This document shows positions 51,471-59,867 of a stretch of DNA of 64,000 nucleotides, piece by piece. Source of the DNA: Saprospiraceae bacterium (lineage in GTDB: Bacteria; Bacteroidota; Bacteroidia; Chitinophagales; Saprospiraceae); assembly GCA_016710265.1 (NCBI GenBank), contig JADJJL010000007.1, positions 496,001 to 560,000 of the forward strand, in the 5' to 3' direction. Both the position numbers and the translations under genes were made by a program. The notes under the pieces are model-generated. The model worked only from the letters and a program-made list of their open reading frames with translations, searched no databases and had not been told where the DNA came from. Positions within the stretch are counted from its first letter, which is position 1; each line of letters opens with the position of its first letter.

Positions 51471-51590
51471 AAGCGGAATAGAAAAAACAAAATCGTTTTA
51501 AAAGTGATCTGTCAAACCTAAGACATAATGGAAGTATAAGCAAGTTATGAAAAGTTTCTCTGTATATTATTCTTACTTTCTTTTGGCCAC

Positions 51591-51658
51591 GACTGAACGA
51601 TCTACGCTAAAAGCGGAGTGTCGCAGGACACTGCGACAAGCGAGGGAATGCGTAAGCG
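51591..51658 (+). repeat. Three-hairpin module (copy C)
   Basis: The leader GACTGAACGATC is followed by CTACGCT-AAA-AGCGGAG (one mismatch), TGTCGCAG-GACA-CTGCGACA (51619-51638, perfect), and GAGGGAATGC-GTAA-GCG. It directly follows CTTACTTTCTTTTGGCC, the left arm of the hairpin type seen complete at 40837. Confidence 0.7.
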
Positions 51659-51705
51659 AACTAATCATCATTAACTTTCCGAATATTTATCATCTTTCTA
51701 TTGTC

Positions 51706-52023
51706 CTACTTTTTGTCGCGCAAAAAGTAGCAAAAACGCAGCCTTTCTAAAAGACGGCGCTTCTTTTATCGGCATTCCCTTTTTACCTCCTATTCTTGGA
51801 GCCAACGCTGTTGGGCAGATTTTGGTCCGTCGTATTTTGTCGCTACGAAATCCAACCTGTTCGACTAAACATTCGTCCTTCAATTTAAAGCAAACTTTCT
51901 AAGTAGCGACAAAAAATACGGCCTTTTCTATTTCTGATACTTTTTCTAAGTTAAAACATCCTCCCATTTAAAAAATTAAGTAACCAAAATCTGCCTATTT
52001 GGGGCCGTTGGTTTAGAAAGGCT
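51706..52023 (+). repeat. Nested-stem structured repeat, copy 3
   Basis: Hairpin CTACTTTTTG...CAAAAAGTAG (51706-51730) is uninterrupted here. P1 is 51740-51758 with 52004-52023 (ACGGC/GCCGT), P2 is 51813 with 51983, P3 is CCGT (51827) with ACGG (51918), and P4 is ATTTTGTCGCTAC (51834) with GTAGCGACAAAA (51903, perfect). Confidence 0.75.
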
Positions 52024-52260
52024 CTTTAATTCAGAGATATACCAACCAATCATTTTCAAATTCTTCAATAACGCCTTTGGCGTCATGTCGCGGATTTTAT
52101 GACTCTTAGGCGTCGCTCCATTTTCAAATTAACTAATTTTCTAATTTTCTAATTGAATTCTTATGTCGCTGGTTTAGAAAGGCTCTTTAATGCAGAGATA
52201 TGACCAACCAATCATTTTCAAATTGTATTCTACTGCCGCAGTTTACAAAGGCTCTTGTAG
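52024..52260 (+). repeat. Partial right arms of the nested-stem repeat
   Basis: GTCGCTGGTTTAGAAAGGCT (52165) and GCCGCAGTTTACAAAGGCTC (52235) copy the right P1 arm without a left partner. Each carries the same downstream stretch AACCAATCATTTTCAAATT or a variant of it. ACGCC-TTT-GGCGT at 52079 resembles a hairpin of the 40.8-kb element. No gene is present. Confidence 0.55.
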
Positions 52261-52279
52261 TATCGGCGATAAATGAGCT

Positions 52280-52861
52280 TTAGGACTTCTTCTTAATGCT
52301 ACAGCCAATGGCTTTGGTGACAGAAGGGTCTGGATCCTTGCCCATGTCCAATGAGCTGACTGCGTTTTCTAAAAATTTCTCTTTGACTTGTTTTTCTTCT
52401 CTTGGGTTGTCATCGATGGCTCCAATATATTTGACCATTCTGTTTTTATCCAAAAGAAATACATGTGGAGTTTTGGTAGCTCCGTATTTTACATACACTT
52501 CTTGTTTGGCATCAAACAAATATGGAAACTTAAACTTTTTGGATTTGGATCTTTTTTTCATTTCTGCAGGACTGTCTTCAGGTACCACATCCGGATCGTT
52601 TGGATTAATGGCTATGACAGGATAACCTTTAGATGCATATTTTTTGTGTAAATCAATTAATCGGTCTTCATACATCTTGGCATATGGACAATGATTGCAA
52701 GTAAAGACGACGATAAAGCCTTTTGCATTGGGATAATCTGCCAAACTTACATTTTTGTCATCGGTATTCATCAATTGAAAATCAGAAGCTATGTCTCCAA
52801 CTTTTAATTGAGCAGAAATGGTCAAACTACTTAGCAATAGAAAAAATAAAACCTTAATCAT
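52280..52861 (-). CDS. Exported thioredoxin-fold (peroxiredoxin-like) protein
   Basis: A 193-residue protein. A signal peptide (MIKVLFFLLLSSLTISAQ) is followed by an AhpC/TSA-like fold with the active-site segment VVFTCNHCPYAKMYEDRL and KYGATKTPHVFLLDKN near the cis-Pro. This CNHCPY type is found in redoxin-like proteins of Bacteroidota. It lies 12 bp downstream of a TlpA-like gene on the same strand. The pair likely acts in periplasmic thiol redox or peroxide handling. Confidence 0.85.
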   Translation of the reverse strand: MIKVLFFLLLSSLTISAQLKVGDIASDFQLMNTDDKNVSLADYPNAKGFIVVFTCNHCPYAKMYEDRLIDLHKKYASKGYPVIAINPNDPDVVPEDSPAEMKKRSKSKKFKFPYLFDAKQEVYVKYGATKTPHVFLLDKNRMVKYIGAIDDNPREEKQVKEKFLENAVSSLDMGKDPDPSVTKAIGCSIKKKS

Positions 52862-52873
52862 ATTTAATATTTT

Positions 52874-53368
52874 TTAATTTTTGAAATTTGTACAATTTTC
52901 TATCCAGTCATTTAATTCGGCTTGGCTGTGAAACTCTTTTTCAGCAAAACAGCGTTTACCTTTATAAATAATCAGAGTAGCCGGAATGGCTCCTAACCAG
53001 GCTGGTTCAATGGCATCTATGAAAACATTCGGCCTTGTTTCATTCAATAACAAAACAGAGGCAGTATACTGGTGTTTTTGTAAAAAAGGGACCACTTTTG
53101 ATTTTAATTTACGAGCATCATCCAAACTGATCATCCATAATTTCAATTTTTTGTCTGAGGAGTTTTCAGACAATTTTTGAAAATATGGCCATTCCTTTAT
53201 GCAAGGAGCGCACCAAGTTGCCCAAAAATTAAAGACTCGGATGGTGTCATCGTTTTTAGCCATCAAAGTCAATAAATCATCTAAAACAATGGACTTTGGC
53301 TCCTGAATTTGACTAAATCCGGTGGAGAAAAAAGTCCACGAAATAATTAAAAACAAATATTTACCCAT
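52874..53368 (-). CDS. TlpA-like thioredoxin-fold protein
   Basis: A protein of about 164 residues, exported (MGKYLFLIISWTFFSTGFSQ; ATG at 53368, with an in-frame ATG 18 bases earlier at 53386). It has the redox motif FWATWCAPCIKEWPYF and a cis-Pro in LGAIPATLIIYKG. It resembles TlpA/ResA-type reductases that act on envelope proteins. It is first in a two-gene operon with the peroxiredoxin-like gene. Confidence 0.85.
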   Translation of the reverse strand: MGKYLFLIISWTFFSTGFSQIQEPKSIVLDDLLTLMAKNDDTIRVFNFWATWCAPCIKEWPYFQKLSENSSDKKLKLWMISLDDARKLKSKVVPFLQKHQYTASVLLLNETRPNVFIDAIEPAWLGAIPATLIIYKGKRCFAEKEFHSQAELNDWIENCTNFKN

Positions 53369-53548
53369 TCCTACTAAAACGTCCATATTTAAAGAATGTT
53401 GTTAAATGTGTAAACTATGTAATTAGTTAACCAATTATTGCAAACCTTTGATTATCAATAAATAAATACATTATAAAAGAATGCTTTGATTCTTTGTTGC
53501 CATATTTTAGTTTAAAGGATAATTTTTCTACCTTCGCCCCTGATCATC

Positions 53549-54352
53549 ATGTTGTCATCAATCAGAAGGTTCTTCTACATTATAATTGCCATTGTCATAC
53601 TGTATATGATTGGCATATTTTTTATTTACATTTTTATCGATTTCATTGTATTCTCACCAGTCAAACACAGCCAAAATCATAAATACTCCATTTCTCAAGA
53701 ATTTAGAGAATTAAAATTGGATCATCCCAATGGTCAAAAACTAAATCTATTGGTATTTGAAAGTCAGATTCCAGTAAAAGCCTATTTGCTCTATTTACAT
53801 GGCACTGCAAAAAGTGCAGATCACTGGGCAGAGCAAATTCCATTTTTTACATCCTTAGGATTTCAGGTAATTATGCCTGACTATCGAGGATATGGAAAAT
53901 CTCAGGGAAGTCCCACTGAAAATGGTTTGTATGAAGACGCGCAAATAAGTTATGGCTGGTTAAAAGGTAAAACTACAGAAGACAGCATCTATATTTATGG
54001 AGTGGATTTCTCTGCATCAGTAGCCGCTTATTTAGCCACCATTAGTCCTTGCAGGCATGTCATTTTAGATAATCCGATTTACAGCTTACGCTCATGGATG
54101 AGAACTAAATTTCCTTTGTTGGTCTTGCCTTATGAATTAAAATATGACTTTAACGTGTATGAATTCATTCCAAATGTCATTAGTCCTCTGAGTATTTTAT
54201 ATACCACCAATCATCCATTTCATAAAAAGGCAGAATTAAAAAATATTTTAAATTTGGTCAGAGATCCGGGCAGCATTATTTGGATGGAAAAAGGAGGTCA
54301 AACTGATCCCGCATATATACAGTTTTTTAACCAAATGATTAGTCCACTTTAG
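53549..54352 (+). CDS. Membrane-anchored alpha/beta-hydrolase fold protein lacking the triad
   Basis: A 267-residue protein. One N-terminal membrane helix (FFYIIIAIVILYMIGIFFIYIFI) is followed by an alpha/beta-hydrolase fold of the type usually annotated as YqkD/Abhd13-like (LLYLHGTAKSADHW, MPDYRGYGKSQGSPTENG). At the nucleophile elbow the usual GxSxG reads GVDFS, so the serine position is Asp. The usual final GGH reads GGQTD, and no clear acid partner is seen in SILYTTNHPFH. It may be a non-catalytic relative or use another chemistry. It is 3 bp upstream of trmB and probably co-transcribed. Confidence 0.75.
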   Translation: MLSSIRRFFYIIIAIVILYMIGIFFIYIFIDFIVFSPVKHSQNHKYSISQEFRELKLDHPNGQKLNLLVFESQIPVKAYLLYLHGTAKSADHWAEQIPFFTSLGFQVIMPDYRGYGKSQGSPTENGLYEDAQISYGWLKGKTTEDSIYIYGVDFSASVAAYLATISPCRHVILDNPIYSLRSWMRTKFPLLVLPYELKYDFNVYEFIPNVISPLSILYTTNHPFHKKAELKNILNLVRDPGSIIWMEKGGQTDPAYIQFFNQMISPL

Positions 54353-54355
54353 AAT

Positions 54356-55057
54356 ATGGTAAAACGATCAAAACTTGAAAAATTTGCGGCAAATCTTGGT
54401 TTTCCCAATGTTTTTGAAAATTTTAATTTTCAAAATCCAAGTTTGCACCAATCCCTCCATGAAGAAGTTGAATTAAAAGGTAAATGGTGTTCAAATCATT
54501 TTAAAAATGATAATCCATTGATTTTAGAATTGGCCTGTGGAAGAGGAGAATATAGTCTAGGCCTCGCAGCTATCTATCCCCATAAAAACTTTATTGGTAT
54601 CGATATTAAAGGAGCCAGAATCTGGAAAGGAGCCTCAACAGCATTGGCCCATCAATTAAACAATATTGCATTCTTAAGAACCAAAATAGAATTGATTGGG
54701 CATTTTTTTGAACCAGGGGAGATTTCTGAAATCTGGGTTACTTTTCCTGATCCATTTCCAAGGCCAAGCAAATCAAATAGACGTCTTACTTCATCGATAT
54801 TTCTAGATCACTATTCCAAAGTATTAAAAGAAGGTGCACATTTACATTTGAAAACGGATGATCCGGGATTGTATGCATTTAGTTTACAAACCCTCCAATC
54901 CCACCCCAACTATACTGTATTATACCATGATGATGACATTTATAGCAAATCCCTACCCTATCCAGAATTAGAAATTAAAACCTACTATGAAAAGATCCAT
55001 TTGGATCTTGGAAAAAAGATTAAATACATTAGAGCGAGCCATCATACACAAGAATAA
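54356..55057 (+). CDS. trmB: tRNA (guanine-N7-)-methyltransferase
   Basis: A 233-residue SAM enzyme that methylates G46 of tRNA. It shows the family blocks ILELACGRGEYSLGLA (SAM loop), FIGIDIKGARIWKGA, and EIWVTFPDPFPRPSKSNRRLT (the catalytic Asp-Pro region). Its start is 3 bp after the hydrolase-like gene stop. The length is normal. Confidence 0.92.
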   Translation: MVKRSKLEKFAANLGFPNVFENFNFQNPSLHQSLHEEVELKGKWCSNHFKNDNPLILELACGRGEYSLGLAAIYPHKNFIGIDIKGARIWKGASTALAHQLNNIAFLRTKIELIGHFFEPGEISEIWVTFPDPFPRPSKSNRRLTSSIFLDHYSKVLKEGAHLHLKTDDPGLYAFSLQTLQSHPNYTVLYHDDDIYSKSLPYPELEIKTYYEKIHLDLGKKIKYIRASHHTQE

Positions 55058-55170
55058 ACTCCTCAATAAATTATTTCAAGTTTAATTTAGTGGTGGATTG
55101 CTTTCAAAATGAGGAATTTGATAGGTTAGTTGTAGAAAATCAATAAATTTGTTTCTAAATCAATTAAAAA

Positions 55171-57459
55171 TTGACATCATACCATAGTTTGGAGTATAAT
55201 TTAATTGGCCGTCGACTGATTATTCAATCTATTTGTAAATTTTTGAAATTCGTATTTTTTGTCATTCTCAATCTATTAGGATTTACACTTCCAATTTTAA
55301 GCCAGCAAAACTATACTAAATCAGATTCTACTCTTATATATGAAAAACTTGATCTAGCAGATGAATTAGACTTTAATGGAGAATTGGACAGTGCATTGGT
55401 GATTGTAGAATGGGTCAATAAGTTTTCAAAAAAAATAAATATGAGCAGAGGACTAGGGTATGCTCAACTAAAAAGGGCTGATCTACTTCTAAAAAAATCC
55501 TTGTACCATGAAATTACTGGACTTCTAGATGAAGGATATCTCATCGGAAATCATTTAAAAGATAGCTTGATGATGGGTCTATCCCACACTCAACGTGCAC
55601 AATTCTATAAAGCAAAAGGTGATATGGAAAACTCCATTTCCGCTTTGAAAAAAGCCATTGCTTGCTTTTCACCCGAGACCCAACAACTTTATTTAGGAAT
55701 CAGTTACAATGATTTGGCTCATGCATATTCAAGGCAAAGTGATTTTGAAAAAGCAATTTACTTTGGATATGAAGCCATCAAATCCTTTGAAAAAATCAAT
55801 GACCAAAAAGAATTAGGAAATGCCTACGGAAATATGGCTGTGAACTATTACAAACTTAATGACAAAAAAAGCGCCATAGATCTATTTAAAAAAGCATTGG
55901 CTATTCAAGAAAAAATAGGCGATACCAAAAGAATTGCATCCACCTTGGGAAATTTGGTCGTGGTTTATACTCCTATTTCATTGGATTCAGCCATTTATTA
56001 TCAAGAAAAGGCTCTACCCATTGTAGAGAAACTAGGAATGTTGTCTACTCAGGCTAATTCATTAAGTCAAACAGGAACATTGTATGACCACAAAGGAGAA
56101 CATCAAAAAGCATTGCTCTATTTTAAAAAATCTTTAAACTTATATAAAGAAATTTCAGATCCAGGCAAATTGGCGAATGTATACATTAATTGTGCTCTAC
56201 AATATGACAAACTAAATGATTCTCTGGCTGCTGAATCTGCATTTGACACAAGTTATATTTATGCATTGGAGAGTAAAGATAAATTGTTTTTGCAAAATTA
56301 TCAGTTGACTAAGTCCAAATTTTATCAATCCAGAAACAATTCAAATTTAGCTTTGGAGCATTATAAAAAAAGTATAGTACTGAAAGACAGTATATTTAAT
56401 GATAAGTCCAATTCCTATATTTCCGAGTTAAATATAAAATACGAAACTGAGAAAAAAGAATTGTTATTGTCTAAAGCAAATGAAGAAAGAAAAACGAAAG
56501 AATTACAATTAAAAGCAAGAAATAAAGAATTAGAAATAGCCAAACTCATAAACCGAGACAATGAACAAGAATTACTATTGGCAGAAAAAGAACAAGAGAT
56601 TCAATCTATTAAAATAAATGAGCTAGCCTCTGAAAATGAAAAGAAAGAGTTAATTAATCAGACCCAATTGCAAAATGTTAAAATCCTGGAAAAAGAGAAC
56701 GAACTAAAAGAAAAACAGATCCATCAAAAAAACATTCTAATACTTTCTGCGATCTTTGCCATCATCGCAATTGTATTAATCAGCTATTTACTTTTCAATC
56801 GTTTTAGACTTAAAAAACGTTTGGAACAAAATGAAGAACAAAATAAAATCCGAGACAAAATTGCAGCAGACCTACATGATGAAATAGGAAGTTCACTTAC
56901 CAGTATACATTTGATGAGCTTACTCACAGAAAAACAATCCATCTCAAATCAAGGAAAGCTCACAGAAAATTTACAAGACATTCAGGAACAGGCTAAAAAA
57001 ATTCAACAAAACATGAGCGATATCGTTTGGGCCATCAGATCTGAACATGATAAGATAGAATCACTCTCTGCAAGAATTTTAGAATTTGCGAACAAGAATT
57101 TAGAAGCAAAGAATATTAAACTAAAATTTAAAGCCGATCCTAAAATCCTTGACCAATCGCTTGATTTAGAACAACGAAAAGAATTGATACTGATCTGTAA
57201 GGAATTAATCAACAATGTCATCAAACATGCCAATGCCACAGAAGTACAAATAGAAATTGTAAAATCAAAGCAAAATATCATTCTTTATATTATGGATAAT
57301 GGTATTGGATTTGAATCAACACAAAGCACTGGGACCGGTCTGAAAAGTATTCAAAATAGAGCAAAAAATATGGGTGGACATTTTAAAATCCATAGAGAAG
57401 GCAAAATGACCATAACTTATGTGAGCTTCCCATCACATCATCATGGTAGGTCACAATAA
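55171..57459 (+). CDS. TPR-containing sensor histidine kinase (NarX/DesK type)
   Basis: A 762-residue kinase. A signal or anchor segment (FLKFVFFVILNLLGFTLPILSQ) leads to about six tetratricopeptide repeats (residues 70-420, such as GNAYGNMAVNYYKLNDKKSAIDLFKKAL). A coiled coil, a membrane helix (ILILSAIFAIIAIVLISYLLF) and the HisKA_3 box RDKIAADLHDEIGSSLTSIHL follow. The HATPase domain has NNVIKHANA, DNGIGF and GTGLKSIQNRA. There is no ATG near the start; TTG at 55171 or 55189 is used. The partner regulator follows 35 bp downstream. The periplasmic TPR sensor ligand is unknown. Confidence 0.88.
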   Translation: MTSYHSLEYNLIGRRLIIQSICKFLKFVFFVILNLLGFTLPILSQQNYTKSDSTLIYEKLDLADELDFNGELDSALVIVEWVNKFSKKINMSRGLGYAQLKRADLLLKKSLYHEITGLLDEGYLIGNHLKDSLMMGLSHTQRAQFYKAKGDMENSISALKKAIACFSPETQQLYLGISYNDLAHAYSRQSDFEKAIYFGYEAIKSFEKINDQKELGNAYGNMAVNYYKLNDKKSAIDLFKKALAIQEKIGDTKRIASTLGNLVVVYTPISLDSAIYYQEKALPIVEKLGMLSTQANSLSQTGTLYDHKGEHQKALLYFKKSLNLYKEISDPGKLANVYINCALQYDKLNDSLAAESAFDTSYIYALESKDKLFLQNYQLTKSKFYQSRNNSNLALEHYKKSIVLKDSIFNDKSNSYISELNIKYETEKKELLLSKANEERKTKELQLKARNKELEIAKLINRDNEQELLLAEKEQEIQSIKINELASENEKKELINQTQLQNVKILEKENELKEKQIHQKNILILSAIFAIIAIVLISYLLFNRFRLKKRLEQNEEQNKIRDKIAADLHDEIGSSLTSIHLMSLLTEKQSISNQGKLTENLQDIQEQAKKIQQNMSDIVWAIRSEHDKIESLSARILEFANKNLEAKNIKLKFKADPKILDQSLDLEQRKELILICKELINNVIKHANATEVQIEIVKSKQNIILYIMDNGIGFESTQSTGTGLKSIQNRAKNMGGHFKIHREGKMTITYVSFPSHHHGRSQ

Positions 57460-57494
57460 AAAACAATCCTATAACTTTGCAGCAAAGAAATTAA

Positions 57495-58154
57495 ATGGAA
57501 ACCAAAATACTGATCTACGAAGACAATGAAAGCCTAAGAAACAGTCTAGTAGCATTTCTTCAATTTAGCAAAGAATACAAAATTGTCGCCTCAAACGAGA
57601 ATCCTTCCAAGATTCTTGAAGACATAAAAAGTTATTCACCAGATCTTATACTTATGGATATTGACATGCCCATTCTGGATGGAATTTCTGCAGTCAGTTT
57701 AATGAGGGCTAATGGTTTAGACATACCTGTGATTATGCTAACCATCTTTGAAGACAATGAAAATATCTACAATGCCATATGCGCTGGAGCATCCGGCTAT
57801 CTCCTTAAAAATGATTTAGAAAACATCCATGATGCTATCAAAGATGTGTTAAATGGAGGGGCGCCATTGACGGGAATTGTCGCTAAAAAAATCATACAAT
57901 CATTTGCCGGAAAGAAAATGGAGACACCTGTAAAACATGAGCTTCTCTCTGAAAAGGAAAATCAAATTCTACAAGAATTGGTCAAAGGGCAAAGCTACAA
58001 AATGATCGCAGATGCTCTGCACATCAGCATCGACACTGTAAGGACACATATAAAGAAAATCTATAAAAAACTGGAGGTAAATAGTGCCACAGAAGCCATT
58101 TACAAAACCAAACAAAATCGGATTTTTGGGATTTTATTAAATCTGGTATTTTAA
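57495..58154 (+). CDS. LuxR/NarL-type response regulator
   Basis: A 219-residue protein. The receiver domain has the phosphoacceptor Asp in LILMDIDMPILDG, the Thr of VIMLTIFED and the Lys of GYLLKNDLE. The C-terminal LuxR HTH is LSEKENQILQELVKGQSYKMIADALHISIDTVRTHIKKIYKKL. It is the cognate partner of the upstream TPR kinase. Two promoters downstream (58264 and 59764) share a motif that may be its binding site. Confidence 0.92.
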   Translation: METKILIYEDNESLRNSLVAFLQFSKEYKIVASNENPSKILEDIKSYSPDLILMDIDMPILDGISAVSLMRANGLDIPVIMLTIFEDNENIYNAICAGASGYLLKNDLENIHDAIKDVLNGGAPLTGIVAKKIIQSFAGKKMETPVKHELLSEKENQILQELVKGQSYKMIADALHISIDTVRTHIKKIYKKLEVNSATEAIYKTKQNRIFGILLNLVF

Positions 58155-58263
58155 TCCGTTGAAATTTTATTCTTTACAATTCTGACATTGAGTGGAAATA
58201 TCATCTATTTCAAATTTAACTTCAGAATTGACACACATGATTATGTGATGCCGGTAAACACGA

Positions 58264-58313
58264 TCATGTGAGGGTCTAAATTTGAGGCAATGGTAAGCTG
58301 CATGTTAACTTTG
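58264..58313 (+). promoter_or_regulatory. Promoter 1 with shared upstream motif
   Basis: TCATGTGAGGGTCTAAA (58264) is joined to the -33 box TTTG at 58281, and after 21 bp the -7 box TAACTTTG follows at 58306. The same 21 bases, with two changes, and the same spacing recur at 59764. The palindrome-like CACATGATTATGTG (58232) lies just upstream. The gene starts at 58351. Confidence 0.6.
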
Positions 58314-58350
58314 TGTTGTTAAATATTCCTAATCATTAAAAATAAAATTT

Positions 58351-59580
58351 ATGAAATCTTTCAATTTATTATTTACTTTAGTTTGTTCATTTTTCTATTT
58401 GGATAACGCAAAAGCACAGGTTGCATGTAGAGCCAATGTAATTGTTGACATAGGACTAACCTGCGAAATCACCTTGCCTGTGGACTCGATAGGAGTTAGA
58501 CTCAATCCTGCTTATAATTATACACTCTCAAGATCAAATTTCAGTTGTTACGATGTGGGTAGGACCTATATTGTAGTTTTGGAACAGCGAGATAGGAGAA
58601 CCGGTGTGATAGTGAATACCTGCTTTTCCAATGTTAGTATTGTGAGCACTTCAATTCCAAATCCTTGCATCAATCCTACAGTGTATTGTCGTTCAGAAAT
58701 AACTGTCTATCTCAATGAGGAAGGGTATGTCATACTTAGACCAGAAATGATTTCTTTACTTTCAATACCAGATAATCCATATTATATATACAGTGTTTCA
58801 CCAAACATTTTGGATTGTGGAAACATTGGCAACAATTCAGTAAGAATGATTATTACCAGTGCCTGTTTTCCGGAAAATTATTGTATAATGAATGTCGTAG
58901 TAAGAGATACACATCGGTTCAGACCAACTTGCTATACCATCGATACAGATGGAATGCGATTTTTTCCAGCCAATTTGGACCAAGTACCTGTACTTCCCGG
59001 AAGTATAATTTCATATCTGAGCCATTTAAGATTTCCTTACAATGGACAAATCAATGGTGCAGCTGAATTTCGATTGCTCTTATCAAGAGACAAAGTGCCC
59101 GATCCCAATGATCTTTTAGTGAGTAAACAAGTCATCAATTTAAAGACTAAAACAATACTTTCCGGTAAATTTATTCTACCAAATAATTTGAGTCCTGGAA
59201 CTTATTATTTAATAGGAGATCTGTTTAGTAAAAATCCAAAAATCCGATTCTCATTTAAAACTGTGATCCAACGAATTCAAATAGGAAAAGGAGGAAATAT
59301 TAAGGAACTTGAAGAAAGATTAGAAACCAAACAAGAAAGTCAGCATGACCTCCAAATCTATCCCAATCCATTTAATGAAAATCTGAATATTATTCAATCC
59401 GGTACCGGAAAAGAGATTTCCAAAATTGAAATGTACAATATCATTGGAGTCCGAATTGCTAACTTAGATATATCCCAATCTAGCTTTGATATGTCTCAAC
59501 TCCCATCTGGAACTTATCTTATTCGTGTGGAGTTTAAAGATGGTCGTCAAGCAGTTCAAAAAATAGTGAAACAACCCTAA
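58351..59580 (+). CDS. T9SS-secreted protein of unknown function
   Basis: A 409-residue protein with a signal peptide (MKSFNLLFTLVCSFFYLDNAKAQ). The N-terminal half has two related Cys-containing domains (ACRANVIVDIGLTCEITL and YCRSEITVYLNEEGYVIL). A beta-domain without cysteine follows (PGSIISYLSHLRF...SPGTYYLIGDLF). The last 80 residues are a T9SS type A sorting domain (LQIYPNPFNENLNI...LPSGTYLIRVEF). It lies downstream of the response regulator under a promoter that shares a motif with the next operon. No homologue with known role is recognised. Confidence 0.8.
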   Translation: MKSFNLLFTLVCSFFYLDNAKAQVACRANVIVDIGLTCEITLPVDSIGVRLNPAYNYTLSRSNFSCYDVGRTYIVVLEQRDRRTGVIVNTCFSNVSIVSTSIPNPCINPTVYCRSEITVYLNEEGYVILRPEMISLLSIPDNPYYIYSVSPNILDCGNIGNNSVRMIITSACFPENYCIMNVVVRDTHRFRPTCYTIDTDGMRFFPANLDQVPVLPGSIISYLSHLRFPYNGQINGAAEFRLLLSRDKVPDPNDLLVSKQVINLKTKTILSGKFILPNNLSPGTYYLIGDLFSKNPKIRFSFKTVIQRIQIGKGGNIKELEERLETKQESQHDLQIYPNPFNENLNIIQSGTGKEISKIEMYNIIGVRIANLDISQSSFDMSQLPSGTYLIRVEFKDGRQAVQKIVKQP

Positions 59581-59649
59581 TTGTTGAATTTATATTGTTT
59601 GAGGGATTTTATTCATTAAAATTCATCAGACATTTATTCGCTACTTCAA

Positions 59650-59683
59650 AATGCCGGTACAATAATTTGCACTGGCATTTTTT
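59650..59683 (+). terminator. Terminator of the 58351-59580 gene
   Basis: AATGCCGGT pairs with ACTGGCATT (one mismatch) and is followed by TTTTTTATTT. Confidence 0.7.
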
Positions 59684-59763
59684 ATTTAAAATAAAACTCA
59701 GAATATTTCTGAGGTAAATACTTGACATCTTTATGCGATCAGTTTTAAAGTAAATTGACATTC

Positions 59764-59813
59764 TCATGTGATGGTCAAAATTTGGTAAGCAGCTTTCTCC
59801 ACTGGTATCTTTG
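59764..59813 (+). promoter_or_regulatory. Promoter 2 with shared upstream motif
   Basis: TCATGTGATGGTCAAAA (59764) leads into the -33 box TTTG at 59781, with TATCTTTG (-7) at 59806 after 21 bp. It matches promoter 1 at 19 of 21 bases. GGTAAGCAGC follows the -33 box; promoter 1 has GGTAAGCTGC slightly further along. Confidence 0.6.
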
Positions 59814-59867
59814 TATCAGCAATAATATCAAATAATTAAAATCACTTTACTATAAAAATAATTCCTT

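Noticed and set aside
50936..51883. Short frames of about 60 residues in both directions within the structured repeats
   Set aside because: They recur because the repeat recurs, they cover the paired arms, and changes between copies follow pairing rather than codons.
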